64,000 nt of DNA from Streptomyces nojiriensis (GCF_017639205.1 NZ_CP071139.1:496001-560000); one strand, 5' to 3'. Positions 32,784 through 42,455 are shown, counted from the stretch's first letter. Made by a program: numbers and translations. The notes: generated by a model not told the origin, from the letters alone.

Positions 32784-34847
32784 ATGACGAACCTTTCCGC
32801 CGATCAGGCGCTGTCCAGCACGTCCAGCCGCTCCGCGTACGAGGCCGCGCTCGGGCGGCTGCGCGACGCCTCGGGGGCGTACTACGCCGACGGCGACAGC
32901 CCGATGGACGATGCCGCCTACGACCAGCTCCGGCTCGCGGTGCTGGCCTGGGAGGCGGAGCACCCCGAGGAGACCGCCGCCGACTCCCCCACCGGGCAGG
33001 TCGGCGACGGCGCCGCCCCGGCCGGCGATGTCGCGCACACCACCCGGCTGCTCAGCCTGGACAACGTGTTCAACCCGGACGGCCTGCTGTCGTGGGGCGA
33101 GTCCCTGCAGCGCAGGCTGGGCAAGGCGCCGGCCGGCGGGTTCACCGTGGAGCCGAAGCTGGACGGCGCGGCCGTCGCGGCCCGGTACCGGGCCGGGCGG
33201 CTGGTGCAGATCATCACGCGCGGCGACGGCAGCACCGGTGAGGACGTCAGCCATGTCATCGGACAGATCGAAGGCCTGCCCGAGCGGCTGCCGGTGCCGG
33301 CCACCTTCGAGGTGCGCGGGGAGGTGCTGTTCACCCAGGAGCAGTTCGAGACGGCGAACGCGGTCCGCACGGCGCACGGCGCACAGGTCTTCGCCAACCC
33401 CCGCAACGGCACGGCCGGCACGCTGCGGGCCAAGGACCGCCCGTACCGGCTGATGATGACCTTCTGGACCTACGGCGCGGTCGAACTGGACGGAGAATCG
33501 TTCCTGCCCGCCGGAGCCACGCACGCCGAGACCCTGGCCGCGGTCGCTCGGGCCGGGGTCCGCACGACCGCGGACACCCCGGTCGGACTGCACGTGGTCG
33601 CCTCCCTCGCCGAGGCACAGCAGCGGGTGGACGAGATCGCCGCCCTGCGCGCGGGGCTGCCGTTCGGTATCGACGGTGTCGTGATCAAGGTCAACGACGC
33701 GGCCGAGCAGGAAGCGGCGGGACTGGGCAGCCGGTTCCCCTACTTCGCCGTCGCCTTCAAGCTCCCGGCCGTCGAGCGGCAGACCGTGCTGGAGGACGTG
33801 GTGTGGGAGGTCGGCCGGACCGGGGTGCTCGCCCCGACCGCCGTACTCGCCCCGGTCCTGATCGACGGCTCCACGGTCACCAGGGCCACCCTCCACAACC
33901 CGGCCGACATCCGGCGCCGTGATCTCCACCTCGGCGACACCGTGACGGTCTACAAGGCGGGCGACATCATCCCGCGGGTCCAGGCCGCCGTGGTGGCGCT
34001 GCGCCCGGCCGGGGCGACGGAGGTGCCGCTGCCCGAGGCGTGCCCCCAGTGCGGCGGGGAGATCAACAAGACGCAGGAGCGGTGGCGCTGCGCGCAGGGC
34101 GCGGCCTGCGCCCTGCCGGCGCTCATCGAGTACGCCGCCGGGCGCGAGATGCTCGACATCGACGGGCTGGGCAGGACGTACGTCAAGGCCCTGGTCGACG
34201 CCGGTGACGTCACGGACGTCGCCGACCTGTTCACCCTGTCCCCGGACCAGCTCACCACCGCCTCCGGCAGCGCCAAGCGAGGCGCGAAGCTGGCCGAGCA
34301 GATCGAGGCGGCGAAGGCCCGGCCCCTGAGCCGCGTCGTCTGCGCGCTCGGCATCCTGGGCACCGGGCGCAGCATCTCGCGCCGTATCGCCCGGCACTTC
34401 GGCACGATGGACGCCGTCCGCCGGGCCGATGCCCTGGCCATGCAGGCCGTGGACGGGATCGGTCCGGAGAAGGCCCCGGTGATCGTCGAGCAGATCGCCG
34501 CGCTGGCCCCGGTCATCGACAAGCTCGCCGCGGCGGGCGTCAACATGAGCGAGCCGCAGGAAGCGGCGGCGGCGCAGGAGTCGGGGCCGCTGGCCGGGAA
34601 GGTCGTCGTGGTGACCGGGAAGATGACCGGAGCGCTCGAGGGCCAGGGGCGGGACGCGATGAACGCACTGATCGAGAAGGCGGGCGGCCGCGCGGGCAGC
34701 AGCGTCAGCCCGAAGACCGCCATCCTGGTCTCCGCGCCCTCCGCGAGCGGCAAGCCCAGCTCGAAGGCGGTCAAGGCCGCCGAGCTCGGTGTCGAGGTCC
34801 TCACCCCGGAGGCCTTCGCCGAGCTGGTGGCCGACTACCTGAGCTGA
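32784..34847 (+). CDS. ligA: NAD-dependent DNA ligase
   Basis: A 687-aa ligase with all domains in order: NAD-binding Ia, adenylation domain with nucleotide-accepting K125 in KLDG (125-128), OB fold, zinc finger (C420, C423, C436, C442), helix-hairpin-helix repeats (about 450-590) and a C-terminal BRCT domain (about 608-687). It seals nicks using NAD. Streptomyces often carry a second ligA; the lack of housekeeping neighbours here (gatCAB is usual) suggests this is the accessory one. ATG at 32784 fits domain length and has AGAGG upstream; GTG at 32760 is possible. Confidence 0.93.
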   Translation: MTNLSADQALSSTSSRSAYEAALGRLRDASGAYYADGDSPMDDAAYDQLRLAVLAWEAEHPEETAADSPTGQVGDGAAPAGDVAHTTRLLSLDNVFNPDGLLSWGESLQRRLGKAPAGGFTVEPKLDGAAVAARYRAGRLVQIITRGDGSTGEDVSHVIGQIEGLPERLPVPATFEVRGEVLFTQEQFETANAVRTAHGAQVFANPRNGTAGTLRAKDRPYRLMMTFWTYGAVELDGESFLPAGATHAETLAAVARAGVRTTADTPVGLHVVASLAEAQQRVDEIAALRAGLPFGIDGVVIKVNDAAEQEAAGLGSRFPYFAVAFKLPAVERQTVLEDVVWEVGRTGVLAPTAVLAPVLIDGSTVTRATLHNPADIRRRDLHLGDTVTVYKAGDIIPRVQAAVVALRPAGATEVPLPEACPQCGGEINKTQERWRCAQGAACALPALIEYAAGREMLDIDGLGRTYVKALVDAGDVTDVADLFTLSPDQLTTASGSAKRGAKLAEQIEAAKARPLSRVVCALGILGTGRSISRRIARHFGTMDAVRRADALAMQAVDGIGPEKAPVIVEQIAALAPVIDKLAAAGVNMSEPQEAAAAQESGPLAGKVVVVTGKMTGALEGQGRDAMNALIEKAGGRAGSSVSPKTAILVSAPSASGKPSSKAVKAAELGVEVLTPEAFAELVADYLS

Positions 34848-34937
34848 ACCGAGCCGAACCGAGCCGAACCGAGCCGAACCGAGCCGAGCTGAGTGGGCCC
34901 GAACCGAGCTGAGCCGAGTGGGCCCGAACCGAGCCGG
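34841..34937. repeat. Decamer tandem array at the ligase stop codon
   Basis: Five units of GAGCCGAACC-type decamers (34841-34890) that include the ligA stop codon, followed by degenerate GAGTGGGCCCGAACC units to 34937. No spacer structure. The pattern suggests replication slippage. Confidence 0.85.
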
Positions 34938-34969
34938 CCCGGGCGGCGGTCCGGCGTCCGGCACGGAAA

Positions 34970-35011
34970 GACCTCCGGCCGTCCCGCGTGATGCGGAGAC
35001 GGCCGGAGGTC
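34970..35011. terminator. Hairpin terminator between convergent genes
   Basis: Perfect 14-bp inverted repeat GACCTCCGGCCGTC / complement (34970-34983, 34998-35011) with an inner CCGC/GCGG extension. Located between ligA (plus) and the TerD-tailed gene (minus). The DNA from 35020 to 35095 is relatively AT-rich and gene-free. Confidence 0.9.
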
Positions 35012-35099
35012 TCAAGTCGGTGGCGAGGAAAGCGAAGAGGCTATTTTGGATTGTTGAGAAGGAAGCCCCTTCATGGCCTCGCCACGGCTACGTTAACAG

Positions 35100-37271
35100 T
35101 CAGGCGGGGATCAGGTCACACAGGTTTTCGGGGGTGACGATCCGCGACCCCGGGTGCAGCTTCTCGGGCCGCTCCAGGCCGATGTAGGTGACGGGACCCG
35201 CCGGAACGGTCTTCCCGTCCCACACGGTGACGGTCGTCGCGCTGCCGGTCATCAGCTCGATGAGGTAGCGGACGGTGAGCTGCTCGCGCTCGGCGACGGC
35301 GCGCATCAGCGTCGCGACCGTCACCCGGTGGTCCTCGACCCGGTTGTACGACAGGGATCCCGTCAGGTACAGGTGCAGCCACTTGGCGCGCCACCGGCCG
35401 TCGGACCCGCGCAGGAACACCAGCGGCAGCGCGACCCGGCCCGGACCGCGCAGGTCCGACTTCATGCGCACCGTACGCGGCTCGAAGGGTCGTCCCTTCT
35501 GCTCGGTCTCGCGCAGCATGAACCCGAAGAACGACTCCTCGACCTCTTCGAAGCCTTCCCCGGAGTAGATGTGGACCTGCGGGACGATGCAGGTGGCGCG
35601 CACCGCGTCCAGGCGCAGGTCGATGAACTCCGAGGCCCCGTGGGGCGCGTTCGTGATGTCGCCGGAATGCTTGCCCCCGATCTCGGTGAGGTTGGTGTAC
35701 GACAGCCCCGAGACGGTCGAGTAGTCGCTGTCGAGCAGGGCCGCCGACAGGTCGTAGTCGGTGGTGCGCGCGGTCTGCTTCCAGTACACGAAGAAGCGCA
35801 GCAGTTCGCCGTCGACCGGGGACACCGAGCCGCGCGGCAGCACGCCGAGACCGGACGCCGTCGCCTTGCCGCTGAGCGGCAGCGCCACGTCCAGGACGTC
35901 CGGGTCGATCAGCAGGTGGTCCGCGACGGGCACCCGGCGGCGCAGTTCCGCGTCGATCGCGGCGATCATCCGCTTGCGCTCGGGCGCGAACACCGGCGGA
36001 CGGGTGTCCTCGGTGACCCAGGCCCGGCCGGAGCGGTTGACGAACACCCGCTGTTCTCCGGTCTCCTGGGCGCGGTTGTGCAGGTGCTCGCGCACCGACA
36101 GCAGGACCCGGCCGGAGGCGTCGGGGAGGGCGTGCTCGGCGGCGGCCGCGACGGCGTCGCGCTCGTCCTGGGTGTGGGCGGAGCGCAGCAGCCGGTCCAG
36201 GGAGCGCAGCAGCTTGCCGGGCGCGGCCTTCAGCAGCTCGGCGGCGCCGGTGGGGTCGAGCCGGGCGTGCAGTTCCTCCACCCGGCTGTCGAAGGTGCGC
36301 ACCGCCTTCTCGCCGCGGGCGACGGCGAACACGTCCGCCGCGTGCGGCCACTGCGGGTACTCGTGCGGGTGCAGCCGCTCGCCGAGCCGTTTCCACGTCT
36401 CGCGGTGCGCGTGTACGTCGGCGAGCTTGGCGGGCGCCGCGCCGACGACCGCGTCGAGGCCCGCGAGCAGGGCCCGGCGCACCGGACGGGAGAGCCCGCG
36501 CAGCCGCGTCGGCTCCTGCAGGCCGACGTCACCGCTGGCGAGGGCGCAGGCGAGCCGGAGCACGTCGGTGACCGTGTCCAGCAGCAGGCTCGCACCGGTC
36601 TTCAGCCGGGCCTCGTTGACCACGGCCCGGTTCTCCCGTACGGGGATCTCCTCGGGCTGCGGTCCGTCCGCGCAGTGGCCGGCGAGCTCCCGCAGGTCCC
36701 GCAGGCCGTCCTCGCCCAGAGGTGTGGTGCTGCCCGCCAGGGCCAGGTAGAGGGAGGTGAGTTCGTCGTCGGGGGTGCCACCGAGGTGCAGGACCGTCAT
36801 ACGGTCGCCCGCAACGGCGATCAGCTCGTCGTGGTGGGTCAGCATCTCCGCGTAGGAGTGCCGGTAGTTCCCGTACGAGGGGAGCGTGAGCAGGTTCACG
36901 ACGCCGGTGCTCAGCTGCTCCAGCGTGCCGATGCGCGCGTCGTCGTCGGCGAGCGCCTCGGCTATGCACCGCATCCAGAAGTCGAAGGTGTCCGGCACGT
37001 TGGCCGGGAAGTCGACGAAGTACACGTTGTGCCGGACGTGGTCGCCGACCATCTCGCGCACGGTGCCCAGCGTCCGTACGGCGGTGTCGACGACCGCCCG
37101 CTCGGACAGCCCCGACAGGTGTTCGAGCAGCTGCGCCGAGAGCTTGAAGCCCACGGACATCAGAGCGGCGTCGAACTGCTGTGCCGCGACGGCGCCTTCC
37201 CCGACGGGTCCCGTGGGGCGGGGGATGCGGTGCGTGTGCCGGAGTACCAGAGGGTCGAGTCGGTGGACCAT
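35100..37271 (-). CDS. Large protein with C-terminal TerD-like domain
   Basis: A 723-aa cytosolic protein. Residues about 500-690 resemble a TerD calcium-binding domain: [40 protein letters not shown] and VHIYSGEGF follow TerD order, with the Asp-rich positions partly kept. The first 490 residues are mostly helical and unrecognised; they resemble, from memory, the N-terminal region of large TerD-fused proteins in Streptomyces and Myxococcus, but no RING-like Cys cluster is visible. TerD proteins occur in stress-response membrane complexes. Start at 37271 gives a complete N-terminus; ribosome binding is weak. Confidence 0.7.
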   Translation of the reverse strand: MVHRLDPLVLRHTHRIPRPTGPVGEGAVAAQQFDAALMSVGFKLSAQLLEHLSGLSERAVVDTAVRTLGTVREMVGDHVRHNVYFVDFPANVPDTFDFWMRCIAEALADDDARIGTLEQLSTGVVNLLTLPSYGNYRHSYAEMLTHHDELIAVAGDRMTVLHLGGTPDDELTSLYLALAGSTTPLGEDGLRDLRELAGHCADGPQPEEIPVRENRAVVNEARLKTGASLLLDTVTDVLRLACALASGDVGLQEPTRLRGLSRPVRRALLAGLDAVVGAAPAKLADVHAHRETWKRLGERLHPHEYPQWPHAADVFAVARGEKAVRTFDSRVEELHARLDPTGAAELLKAAPGKLLRSLDRLLRSAHTQDERDAVAAAAEHALPDASGRVLLSVREHLHNRAQETGEQRVFVNRSGRAWVTEDTRPPVFAPERKRMIAAIDAELRRRVPVADHLLIDPDVLDVALPLSGKATASGLGVLPRGSVSPVDGELLRFFVYWKQTARTTDYDLSAALLDSDYSTVSGLSYTNLTEIGGKHSGDITNAPHGASEFIDLRLDAVRATCIVPQVHIYSGEGFEEVEESFFGFMLRETEQKGRPFEPRTVRMKSDLRGPGRVALPLVFLRGSDGRWRAKWLHLYLTGSLSYNRVEDHRVTVATLMRAVAEREQLTVRYLIELMTGSATTVTVWDGKTVPAGPVTYIGLERPEKLHPGSRIVTPENLCDLIPA

Positions 37272-37382
37272 TCCACCATGATCCCAAGGCCGTACGGGCG
37301 GCCGCACCCGGTTTTCCGGGGGCGGAACGGTGTCCGCCGAAACCTGATGCGTGCCGGACGGGAAGCGGCCTACCGTGGCGCG

Positions 37383-37913
37383 ATGACTCAGGTGATCATT
37401 CTCAACGGTGGTTCCAGCTCGGGGAAGTCCGGGATCGTACGGTGCCTGCAGGCGGTGCTGCCGGACCCGTGGCTGTCGTTCGGGTGCGATGCGTTCGTCG
37501 ACGCGCTGCCTGCCGCGATGCAGACGGCGCAGGAGGGGATCGAGATCGCGGCGGACGGCACGGTGAGCGTCGGGGCGGCCTTCCGGACGCTGGAGGCGGC
37601 CTGGACGAAGGGGATCGCGGCGATGGCCCGTGCGGGTGCGCGGATCGTCGTCGACGACGTGTTCCTCGGCGGGGCGGCGTCCCAGCAGCGGTGGCGGGAG
37701 GCGCTGGGCGCTATGCCGGTCCTGTGGGTCGGTGTGCGGTGCGACGAAGCGGTGGCCGCGGGCCGGGAGATCGCGCGCGGGGACCGGGTCAGGGGAATGG
37801 CCGCGGCGCAGGCGGACACCGTGCACCGGGGAGTGACCTACGACCTCGAGGTGGACACCACGCGCACCGAATCCCTGGAGTGCGCACGGATCATCGCCTC
37901 CCGCGCCGGCTGA
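37383..37913 (+). CDS. Chloramphenicol phosphotransferase-like kinase
   Basis: A 176-aa P-loop kinase. The sequence runs closely like the S. venezuelae chloramphenicol 3-O-phosphotransferase as I remember it: [20 protein letters not shown] (P-loop 9-16), D36 at the position of the catalytic base, [33 protein letters not shown] and [11 protein letters not shown]. Expected to phosphorylate chloramphenicol-type alcohols. No chloramphenicol pathway genes lie nearby. Appears leaderless: TACCGT at 37371-37376 is 6 bases before the ATG and no ribosome binding site is present. Confidence 0.85.
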   Translation: MTQVIILNGGSSSGKSGIVRCLQAVLPDPWLSFGCDAFVDALPAAMQTAQEGIEIAADGTVSVGAAFRTLEAAWTKGIAAMARAGARIVVDDVFLGGAASQQRWREALGAMPVLWVGVRCDEAVAAGREIARGDRVRGMAAAQADTVHRGVTYDLEVDTTRTESLECARIIASRAG

Positions 37914-37916
37914 CCG

Positions 37917-37956
37917 GGGAATCCCTCGAATCCCTTCCCGGCGAAGGGATTCCCCG
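37917..37956. terminator. Bidirectional hairpin terminator
   Basis: 11-bp stem GGGGAATCCCT / complement (37917-37927, 37946-37956) between the convergent kinase and DUF1772 genes, starting 4 bases after the kinase stop. Confidence 0.8.
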
Positions 37957-37975
37957 GCGGACGCGCTCGGTGCGA

Positions 37976-38548
37976 TCAGCGCGCGGCGCGGCCGTGGAGC
38001 AGCGTCGCGCGGGCGAGAGCGGTGAGGGCCGCGGTGCAGAGCAGGGTGCGGACGATGTTCGTGGTGACCCAGGTGGTCTTGAACCGCTCGACGATCGAGA
38101 AGTCCGTCATCTGCTCGACCGCGCCCCCGTCGGCGAGCTCGTTGTTGAGCGGGATGTTCACGCCGAAGGTGATCACGAGGACGGCGAGGTACGCGACCGC
38201 GGCCACCCCCACCCACAGGGCGGTGGCGCGGCGGCCGCCGCGGTACTCCACGACCGCCGAGGCGGCGGCCGCCAGCAGGGCCAGCAGGAACACCGAGCCG
38301 AAGAGCGGATTGCCGTCGATGGCCTTGTTGAAGGCTCGCATCGCGGTCACGTACGTCGCCTCGTCACCGGCCGCCAGCCCCGGCATCACCGAAACGTCGA
38401 AAGCGAAGAACAGCCCGGCCATCAGGCCCACCAGAACGGTGGCCAGCGTGATCAGGGTGGCGGCGAGCCGGGTGCCCCCCAGCCGGTCCGGTGTCGCCGA
38501 CGGGGCCGGCGGCCGGTTCGGAACGTGTGGCGTCGGGTTGGTGGTCAT
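37976..38548 (-). CDS. DUF1772 (anthrone-oxygenase-like) membrane protein
   Basis: A 190-aa membrane protein with four helices (about 34-58, 85-106, 113-137, 164-184). The region FFAFDVSVMPGLA, the conserved N in the NKAIDGNPLF segment and the late VNIPLNN motif fit DUF1772, a family that includes anthrone oxygenases of aromatic polyketide pathways but also many proteins of unknown role. ATG at 38548 has GAGGACGAGAG upstream. No polyketide genes nearby. Confidence 0.8.
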   Translation of the reverse strand: MTTNPTPHVPNRPPAPSATPDRLGGTRLAATLITLATVLVGLMAGLFFAFDVSVMPGLAAGDEATYVTAMRAFNKAIDGNPLFGSVFLLALLAAAASAVVEYRGGRRATALWVGVAAVAYLAVLVITFGVNIPLNNELADGGAVEQMTDFSIVERFKTTWVTTNIVRTLLCTAALTALARATLLHGRAAR

Positions 38549-38742
38549 TCGACTCTCGTCCTCTTCCAACAGTCAATACAGCACGGTGCGATGCAGTGCG
38601 GTGCGACGCGTTCTGGACACGAACGCCCGATCGTGACATCACCTGTTCGATATTCCGCCGGGTTTCGCCGACCCCTTGGGTGAATCTTTAGCCATTGCCG
38701 CGCACTCCCGGGGAGTGTCGGATCCGGGGATACGCTGGGGTC

Positions 38743-39246
38743 ATGCAAGCCCTGAACACCCCCGCACCGGGCCCGCTGCGCCTGGAGCCCGTCACCGGTG
38801 ACAACTTCGACGCGGTCTGCGCGATACAGGTCCGCCCCGATCAGGCCCATCTGGTCTCCCCCGTGGTGAAGTCGCTCGCCGAGGCGTACGTGCACACCGC
38901 GACGGCCTGGCCCCGCGCCATCGTCGACGGCGACGAGGTCGTCGGCTTCGTCATGGCCTTCCACGACATCGTCTGGGATCCGGCCGCCGACCCCGACGAC
39001 CGGCGCAGCGGCATCTGGCGGCTCAACATCGACGCCCGCCACCAGGGCAAGGGCTACGGCCGCTTCGCCGTCCGGGCGGCCGCCGAAGAGATCCGGGCCC
39101 GCGGCATCCACGACGTGTACGTCAGCTGGAACACCGGCGCGAACAGCCCCGAGCCCTTCTACCTCGGCCTCGGCTTCCGCCCCACCGGCGAACTGAGCGG
39201 TGACCAACGCGTCGCCAGGCTCTCCCCCGCCCCGGACGGGACCTGA
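38743..39246 (+). CDS. GNAT N-acetyltransferase
   Basis: A 167-aa GNAT protein with the acetyl-CoA loop HQGKGYGR (about 99-106) and closing strands YVSWNTGANSPEPFYLGLGFRPTGE. Resembles spermidine/spermine acetyltransferase-type members, substrate unknown. Appears leaderless: TACGCT at 38731-38736 lies 6 bases before the ATG. Confidence 0.88.
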   Translation: MQALNTPAPGPLRLEPVTGDNFDAVCAIQVRPDQAHLVSPVVKSLAEAYVHTATAWPRAIVDGDEVVGFVMAFHDIVWDPAADPDDRRSGIWRLNIDARHQGKGYGRFAVRAAAEEIRARGIHDVYVSWNTGANSPEPFYLGLGFRPTGELSGDQRVARLSPAPDGT

Positions 39247-39259
39247 CGGCTGTTCCGCG

Positions 39260-39275
39260 ATCCGGCTCCCCGGAT
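39260..39275. terminator. Short hairpin between convergent genes
   Basis: ATCCGG-CTCC-CCGGAT, a 6-bp stem between the acetyltransferase and AraC genes. Weak but well placed. Confidence 0.4.
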
Positions 39276-39282
39276 GCCTGCC

Positions 39283-40293
39283 TCAGGAGACGGCCCGGCC
39301 GAGCACGACCGTGCCCCGCGGGCCCTGCGCCATCGCCGCACCCGGCGCCGTCGTCCCTGAGCGGAACTCCCGTGGGCTGACCCCGCGGACCCGCTTGAAG
39401 GCGGCGGACAGGGCGAAGGCACTGCTGTAGCCGACCTTGCGGGCCACCTTCTCCACCGTGGCGTCCGGTTCCCGCAGGAGATCGGCCGCCAGCGTCAGGC
39501 GCCAGCCCGTCAGATAGCCGACCGGCGGCTCGCCGACGACCTCCGTGAAGCGGCGCGCGAGCGACGCCCGGGAGACGCCGACCTTCAGGGCCAGCTCCTC
39601 CACGGTCCATCCGTGCGCCGGGCTCTCGTGCAGCAGCCGCAGCGCCGGCCCGACCACCGGATCGCCCTGCGCCCGGAACCAGCCCGGGGCGCCGGACCCG
39701 GGTGCGGCGAGCCATGCCCGCAACACCCCGATCAACAGCAGGTCCAACAGCCGGTCCAGGACCACCTCCTGGCCCGGCTCGTCGCTGGAGATCTCCGAGG
39801 CGAGGAGCGTGATCAGGGTGGAGTCGGCGGCCCCGGCCGGCCTCACCAGGATCGTGGGCAGCGCGCCCAGCAGCCGGCCACCGACCTCGCCCGGCGCCTG
39901 GTAGGTACCGCTCAGCATCACGGCCGCCCCTGCGCCCGGGCGGGCGACGCCCCAGGTCCGCACACCGAGCGCCATCGAATCCGAGACGTCCTCGCCCTGC
40001 TGCGTACTGCACCGCTGGTCCGGCCCGACCGTGATCTGGACGGGGGTGTCCGGCTGGTCCGCGACCGTGTAGGGCACCGGCCCCCGTACGACGGCCACGT
40101 CCCCGGGGCCGATCCGTACCGGCTCGGCGCCCTGTTCGTCGGGCAGCAGCCAGGCAGAGCCCTGCACCATGGTCACCACCGACAGCGGGGCACGGTCCTC
40201 GATCCGCACCGACCACGGGGGGTCGAGCACCGACTTCAGCAGGAACGCGCCCCGGGCCTGCGGGCCCGCGAGGAGACCGGTCAGCATGTCCAT
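39283..40293 (-). CDS. AraC-family regulator with cupin sensor
   Basis: A 336-aa regulator. The N-terminal half is a cupin-like AraC_6 domain (WLLPDEQGAEPVRIGPGDVAVVRG), and the C-terminus is an AraC DNA-binding domain (about 215-315) with two HTHs (TVEELALKVGVSRASLARRF and VEKVARKVGYSSAFALSAAFKR). ATG start with GGGAGG 8 bases upstream. Downstream of, and on the same strand as, the NmrA-like gene. Confidence 0.9.
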   Translation of the reverse strand: MDMLTGLLAGPQARGAFLLKSVLDPPWSVRIEDRAPLSVVTMVQGSAWLLPDEQGAEPVRIGPGDVAVVRGPVPYTVADQPDTPVQITVGPDQRCSTQQGEDVSDSMALGVRTWGVARPGAGAAVMLSGTYQAPGEVGGRLLGALPTILVRPAGAADSTLITLLASEISSDEPGQEVVLDRLLDLLLIGVLRAWLAAPGSGAPGWFRAQGDPVVGPALRLLHESPAHGWTVEELALKVGVSRASLARRFTEVVGEPPVGYLTGWRLTLAADLLREPDATVEKVARKVGYSSAFALSAAFKRVRGVSPREFRSGTTAPGAAMAQGPRGTVVLGRAVS

Positions 40294-40361
40294 ACGCACA
40301 TCCTCCCCACGACGGAACAACACCCGGGCACCGACCCGGGCGCGGGCGTGGCCGGTCCGCA

Positions 40362-41237
40362 TCAGACGGCCCGGACGTCCCAGACGCCGGTGGCCGCCGC
40401 CTCCCGGGCGAAGTCCGAGAAATCCCGGGGCGGCCGCCCCAGCACCTCCTCGACCCCGTTCACGAGGTGCGCGTTGCGCCCGTCCAGGATCAGGGTGAAC
40501 AGCTCGGCGAACTCCTCCGGCAGCCCGTTCTCACGCAGCTCCGCACGATAGTCCTCCATCGGGATCGGAGCATAGGTGATCTCACGGCCGGTCACCTTCG
40601 AGAGCTCGGCGGCCACGTCCTCGAAACTCAGCAGGCGCGGCCCCGACAGCTCGTACGTCCTGCCGATGTGCCGGTCGTCGGTCAGCGCGGCCACCACCAC
40701 GTCGGCGATGTCCCCGGTGTCGACGAACGCCTCGACCGCGTCCGCCGTCGGCAGGACGATCTCGCCCGTCCGCACGGAGTCGAGGAAGAAGCTCTGGTCG
40801 AAGTTCTGGTTGAACCAACTCGACCGGACGATCGTCCAGTCCGCGCCCGAGGCCTTCAGCCCTTCCTCGCTGCGCCGTGCCGCCTCCTCACCGCGCCCCG
40901 ACAGCAGCACCAGGCGCCGGGCCCCGGCCGCCACCGCCGCCTCCGCGAAAGCCGTCACCTGAACGGCAGCCCCCGGGAAGGCGAGATCGGGGTAGTACGT
41001 CACGTAAACCCGGTCCACGTCTTCGAGCGCCGGAAGCCAGGTCGCGGAATCGTTCCAGTCGAAGGCCGGCTCGCCACGGCGGGATCCGACCCTGACGGGG
41101 CGGCCCTGGGCCGTGAGCCGCTCGGCGACCTGCCGGCCGGTCTTGCCGGTGCCCCCGATCACCAGGGTGATACCGCCCGCGCCGGTGGTCCGTGCAGCGT
41201 TGTCGTTCGCGTTCTCGTTCTTCGTCGTCTTCGTCAT
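40362..41237 (-). CDS. NmrA-like NAD(P)-binding protein
   Basis: A 291-aa atypical SDR. Cofactor motif GGTGKTG sits near residue 28 after a short polar leader, followed by LVLLSGRG, the segment WTIVRSSWFNQNF and EAFVDTGDIADV, as in NmrA/QOR2-type proteins that bind NAD(P) and sense redox or reduce quinones. ATG at 41237 is chosen; a longer frame would start inside the divergent promoter. Pairs with the AraC gene 68 bases downstream. Confidence 0.87.
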   Translation of the reverse strand: MTKTTKNENANDNAARTTGAGGITLVIGGTGKTGRQVAERLTAQGRPVRVGSRRGEPAFDWNDSATWLPALEDVDRVYVTYYPDLAFPGAAVQVTAFAEAAVAAGARRLVLLSGRGEEAARRSEEGLKASGADWTIVRSSWFNQNFDQSFFLDSVRTGEIVLPTADAVEAFVDTGDIADVVVAALTDDRHIGRTYELSGPRLLSFEDVAAELSKVTGREITYAPIPMEDYRAELRENGLPEEFAELFTLILDGRNAHLVNGVEEVLGRPPRDFSDFAREAAATGVWDVRAV

Positions 41238-41318
41238 GACCCCAGTCAATTCCAACGACGCGAGACGCGACATAGCCGAAGAGCTCACCTGCATACGCGT
41301 ACGTCCAAGGGAAACCGG

Positions 41319-41936
41319 ATGACAGGGTGGCGGGCGGGGAGGAAGACTCGCGGCGTGCGCGAACGTGTCGAAGTTTCCCCGGGTTTGGTGCTGCGGAGAT
41401 GGGCCGTGCGCGACGCGGCGTCGGTGGCGGCCGCGTTCGCAGATCCCCTCATGCGCGAGCAGACCGGCCGGCCCATCGGTTCACCGGACGACGCGGAGCG
41501 GTGGATCGCGGAGCGTACCGCCGAGTGGGAGGCGGGCTCCGCCTTCGCCTTCTCCGTCGTCGACGGCGCCGACACCGTACTCGGACAGGTTTCGGTCGGC
41601 GCGGTGAACCGGCGGCACTCCGTCGGCTGGGTCTCCTACTGGACGACGGCTGCGGCCCGGGGGCGGGGCGTGGCCTCTCAGGGCTGCCGGGCCCTCGCTG
41701 GCTGGGCGTTCCACGAGGCCGGACTGTTCCGGCTGGAGCTGGGGCACCGGGTGAACAACCCCGGATCGTGCCGGGTCGCTCACGCCGCGGGCTTCGCGGT
41801 GGAAGGACTGCAACGCCAAAAGCTCGCCTACGACGGCATCCGCTACGACGTCGGGCTCCACGCCCGTCTGGCGACGGACCCGGAGCCGCTCTCGACGTCG
41901 CCCGGCGATCCGGTCAGTACACGAGCTTGTACGTGA
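41319..41936 (+). CDS. RimJ/RimL-type N-acetyltransferase
   Basis: A 205-aa GNAT with VSYWTTAAARGRGVASQG (acetyl-CoA loop) and FRLELGHRVNNPGSCRVAHAAGF, the conserved end of ribosomal-protein acetyltransferases; the target is unknown. AAGGG at 8 bases before the ATG. Its last 23 bases overlap tail to tail with the next gene on the other strand. Confidence 0.87.
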   Translation: MTGWRAGRKTRGVRERVEVSPGLVLRRWAVRDAASVAAAFADPLMREQTGRPIGSPDDAERWIAERTAEWEAGSAFAFSVVDGADTVLGQVSVGAVNRRHSVGWVSYWTTAAARGRGVASQGCRALAGWAFHEAGLFRLELGHRVNNPGSCRVAHAAGFAVEGLQRQKLAYDGIRYDVGLHARLATDPEPLSTSPGDPVSTRACT

Positions 41937-42387
41937 CGTCCTTCGGGACCGGGGCCGGTGCGGTGTCCGTGTAGAGGAGCCGGATCGTGGTGAAGCGATC
42001 GACGTCCGGGTGGCCCGGCCAGGGTTCCGGAGCGCTCAGGGTCACCGTCACCGGGTAGGACCGGAAGCGGCCCGCGGCGCAGTAGGGGACGCAGTCGTTC
42101 ACCATGTCGGTGCCCGTGGCCGTCGCGGTCTTCGGCCCCCAGGTGTCCCAGGTCAGTCCGACGAGGCGGTTGTTGCCGTCCCCGCAGGCCAGCAGGTACT
42201 CCTCGGGGCGTACCTGGGACTGCGAGAAGCAGTCGACGACCACGAGGGGTTCCGCCGGAGCCGATACGGCCCGGGGGCTCTGCGCGGAGGCCGGGGCGGC
42301 GGTCGCGGCAAGAGCCGCCGCCGCACACAGCACGGTGGCGGTCCGCACCCTGGACCGGAACCAGGACCGGGATCGGGGTGCACGCAT
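41914..42387 (-). CDS. Secreted protein of unknown function
   Basis: A 157-aa exported protein. An Arg-rich start and Ala-rich hydrophobic core end in a clear ASA cleavage site near residue 35. The mature part (about 120 aa) has four Cys (DCFSQ, LACGDG, DCVPYC) and the segment LVGLTWDTWGPKTATATG, typical of small secreted Streptomyces proteins with no assigned function. A MITE-like element lies 69 bases upstream of the start. Confidence 0.8.
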   Translation of the reverse strand: MRAPRSRSWFRSRVRTATVLCAAAALAATAAPASAQSPRAVSAPAEPLVVVDCFSQSQVRPEEYLLACGDGNNRLVGLTWDTWGPKTATATGTDMVNDCVPYCAAGRFRSYPVTVTLSAPEPWPGHPDVDRFTTIRLLYTDTAPAPVPKDVTYKLVY

Positions 42388-42455
42388 GAGCCGGCCGTCT
42401 TCTGAGGTATCCACGAGGCCCTCCTCGCCCTTCTGTCCCGCTGTCGGCGGTGCGG

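Noticed and set aside
34841..34937. CRISPR array
   Set aside because: The repeats are 10-bp tandem units without spacers and there are no cas genes. The 9-bp units at 28703-28747 are rejected for the same reason.
30546..35015. Very long open frames antisense to the permease and DNA ligase genes (over 700 codons each)
   Set aside because: They arise from GC-rich codon bias. The translations are low-complexity Arg/Gly/Asp-rich and have no domain, while the sense strand has complete families.
37976..38548. Aromatic polyketide cluster suggested by an anthrone-oxygenase-like protein and a SnoaL-like protein
   Set aside because: No ketosynthase, acyl carrier protein or other pathway gene in the window; both are members of broad families and lie 22 kb apart.
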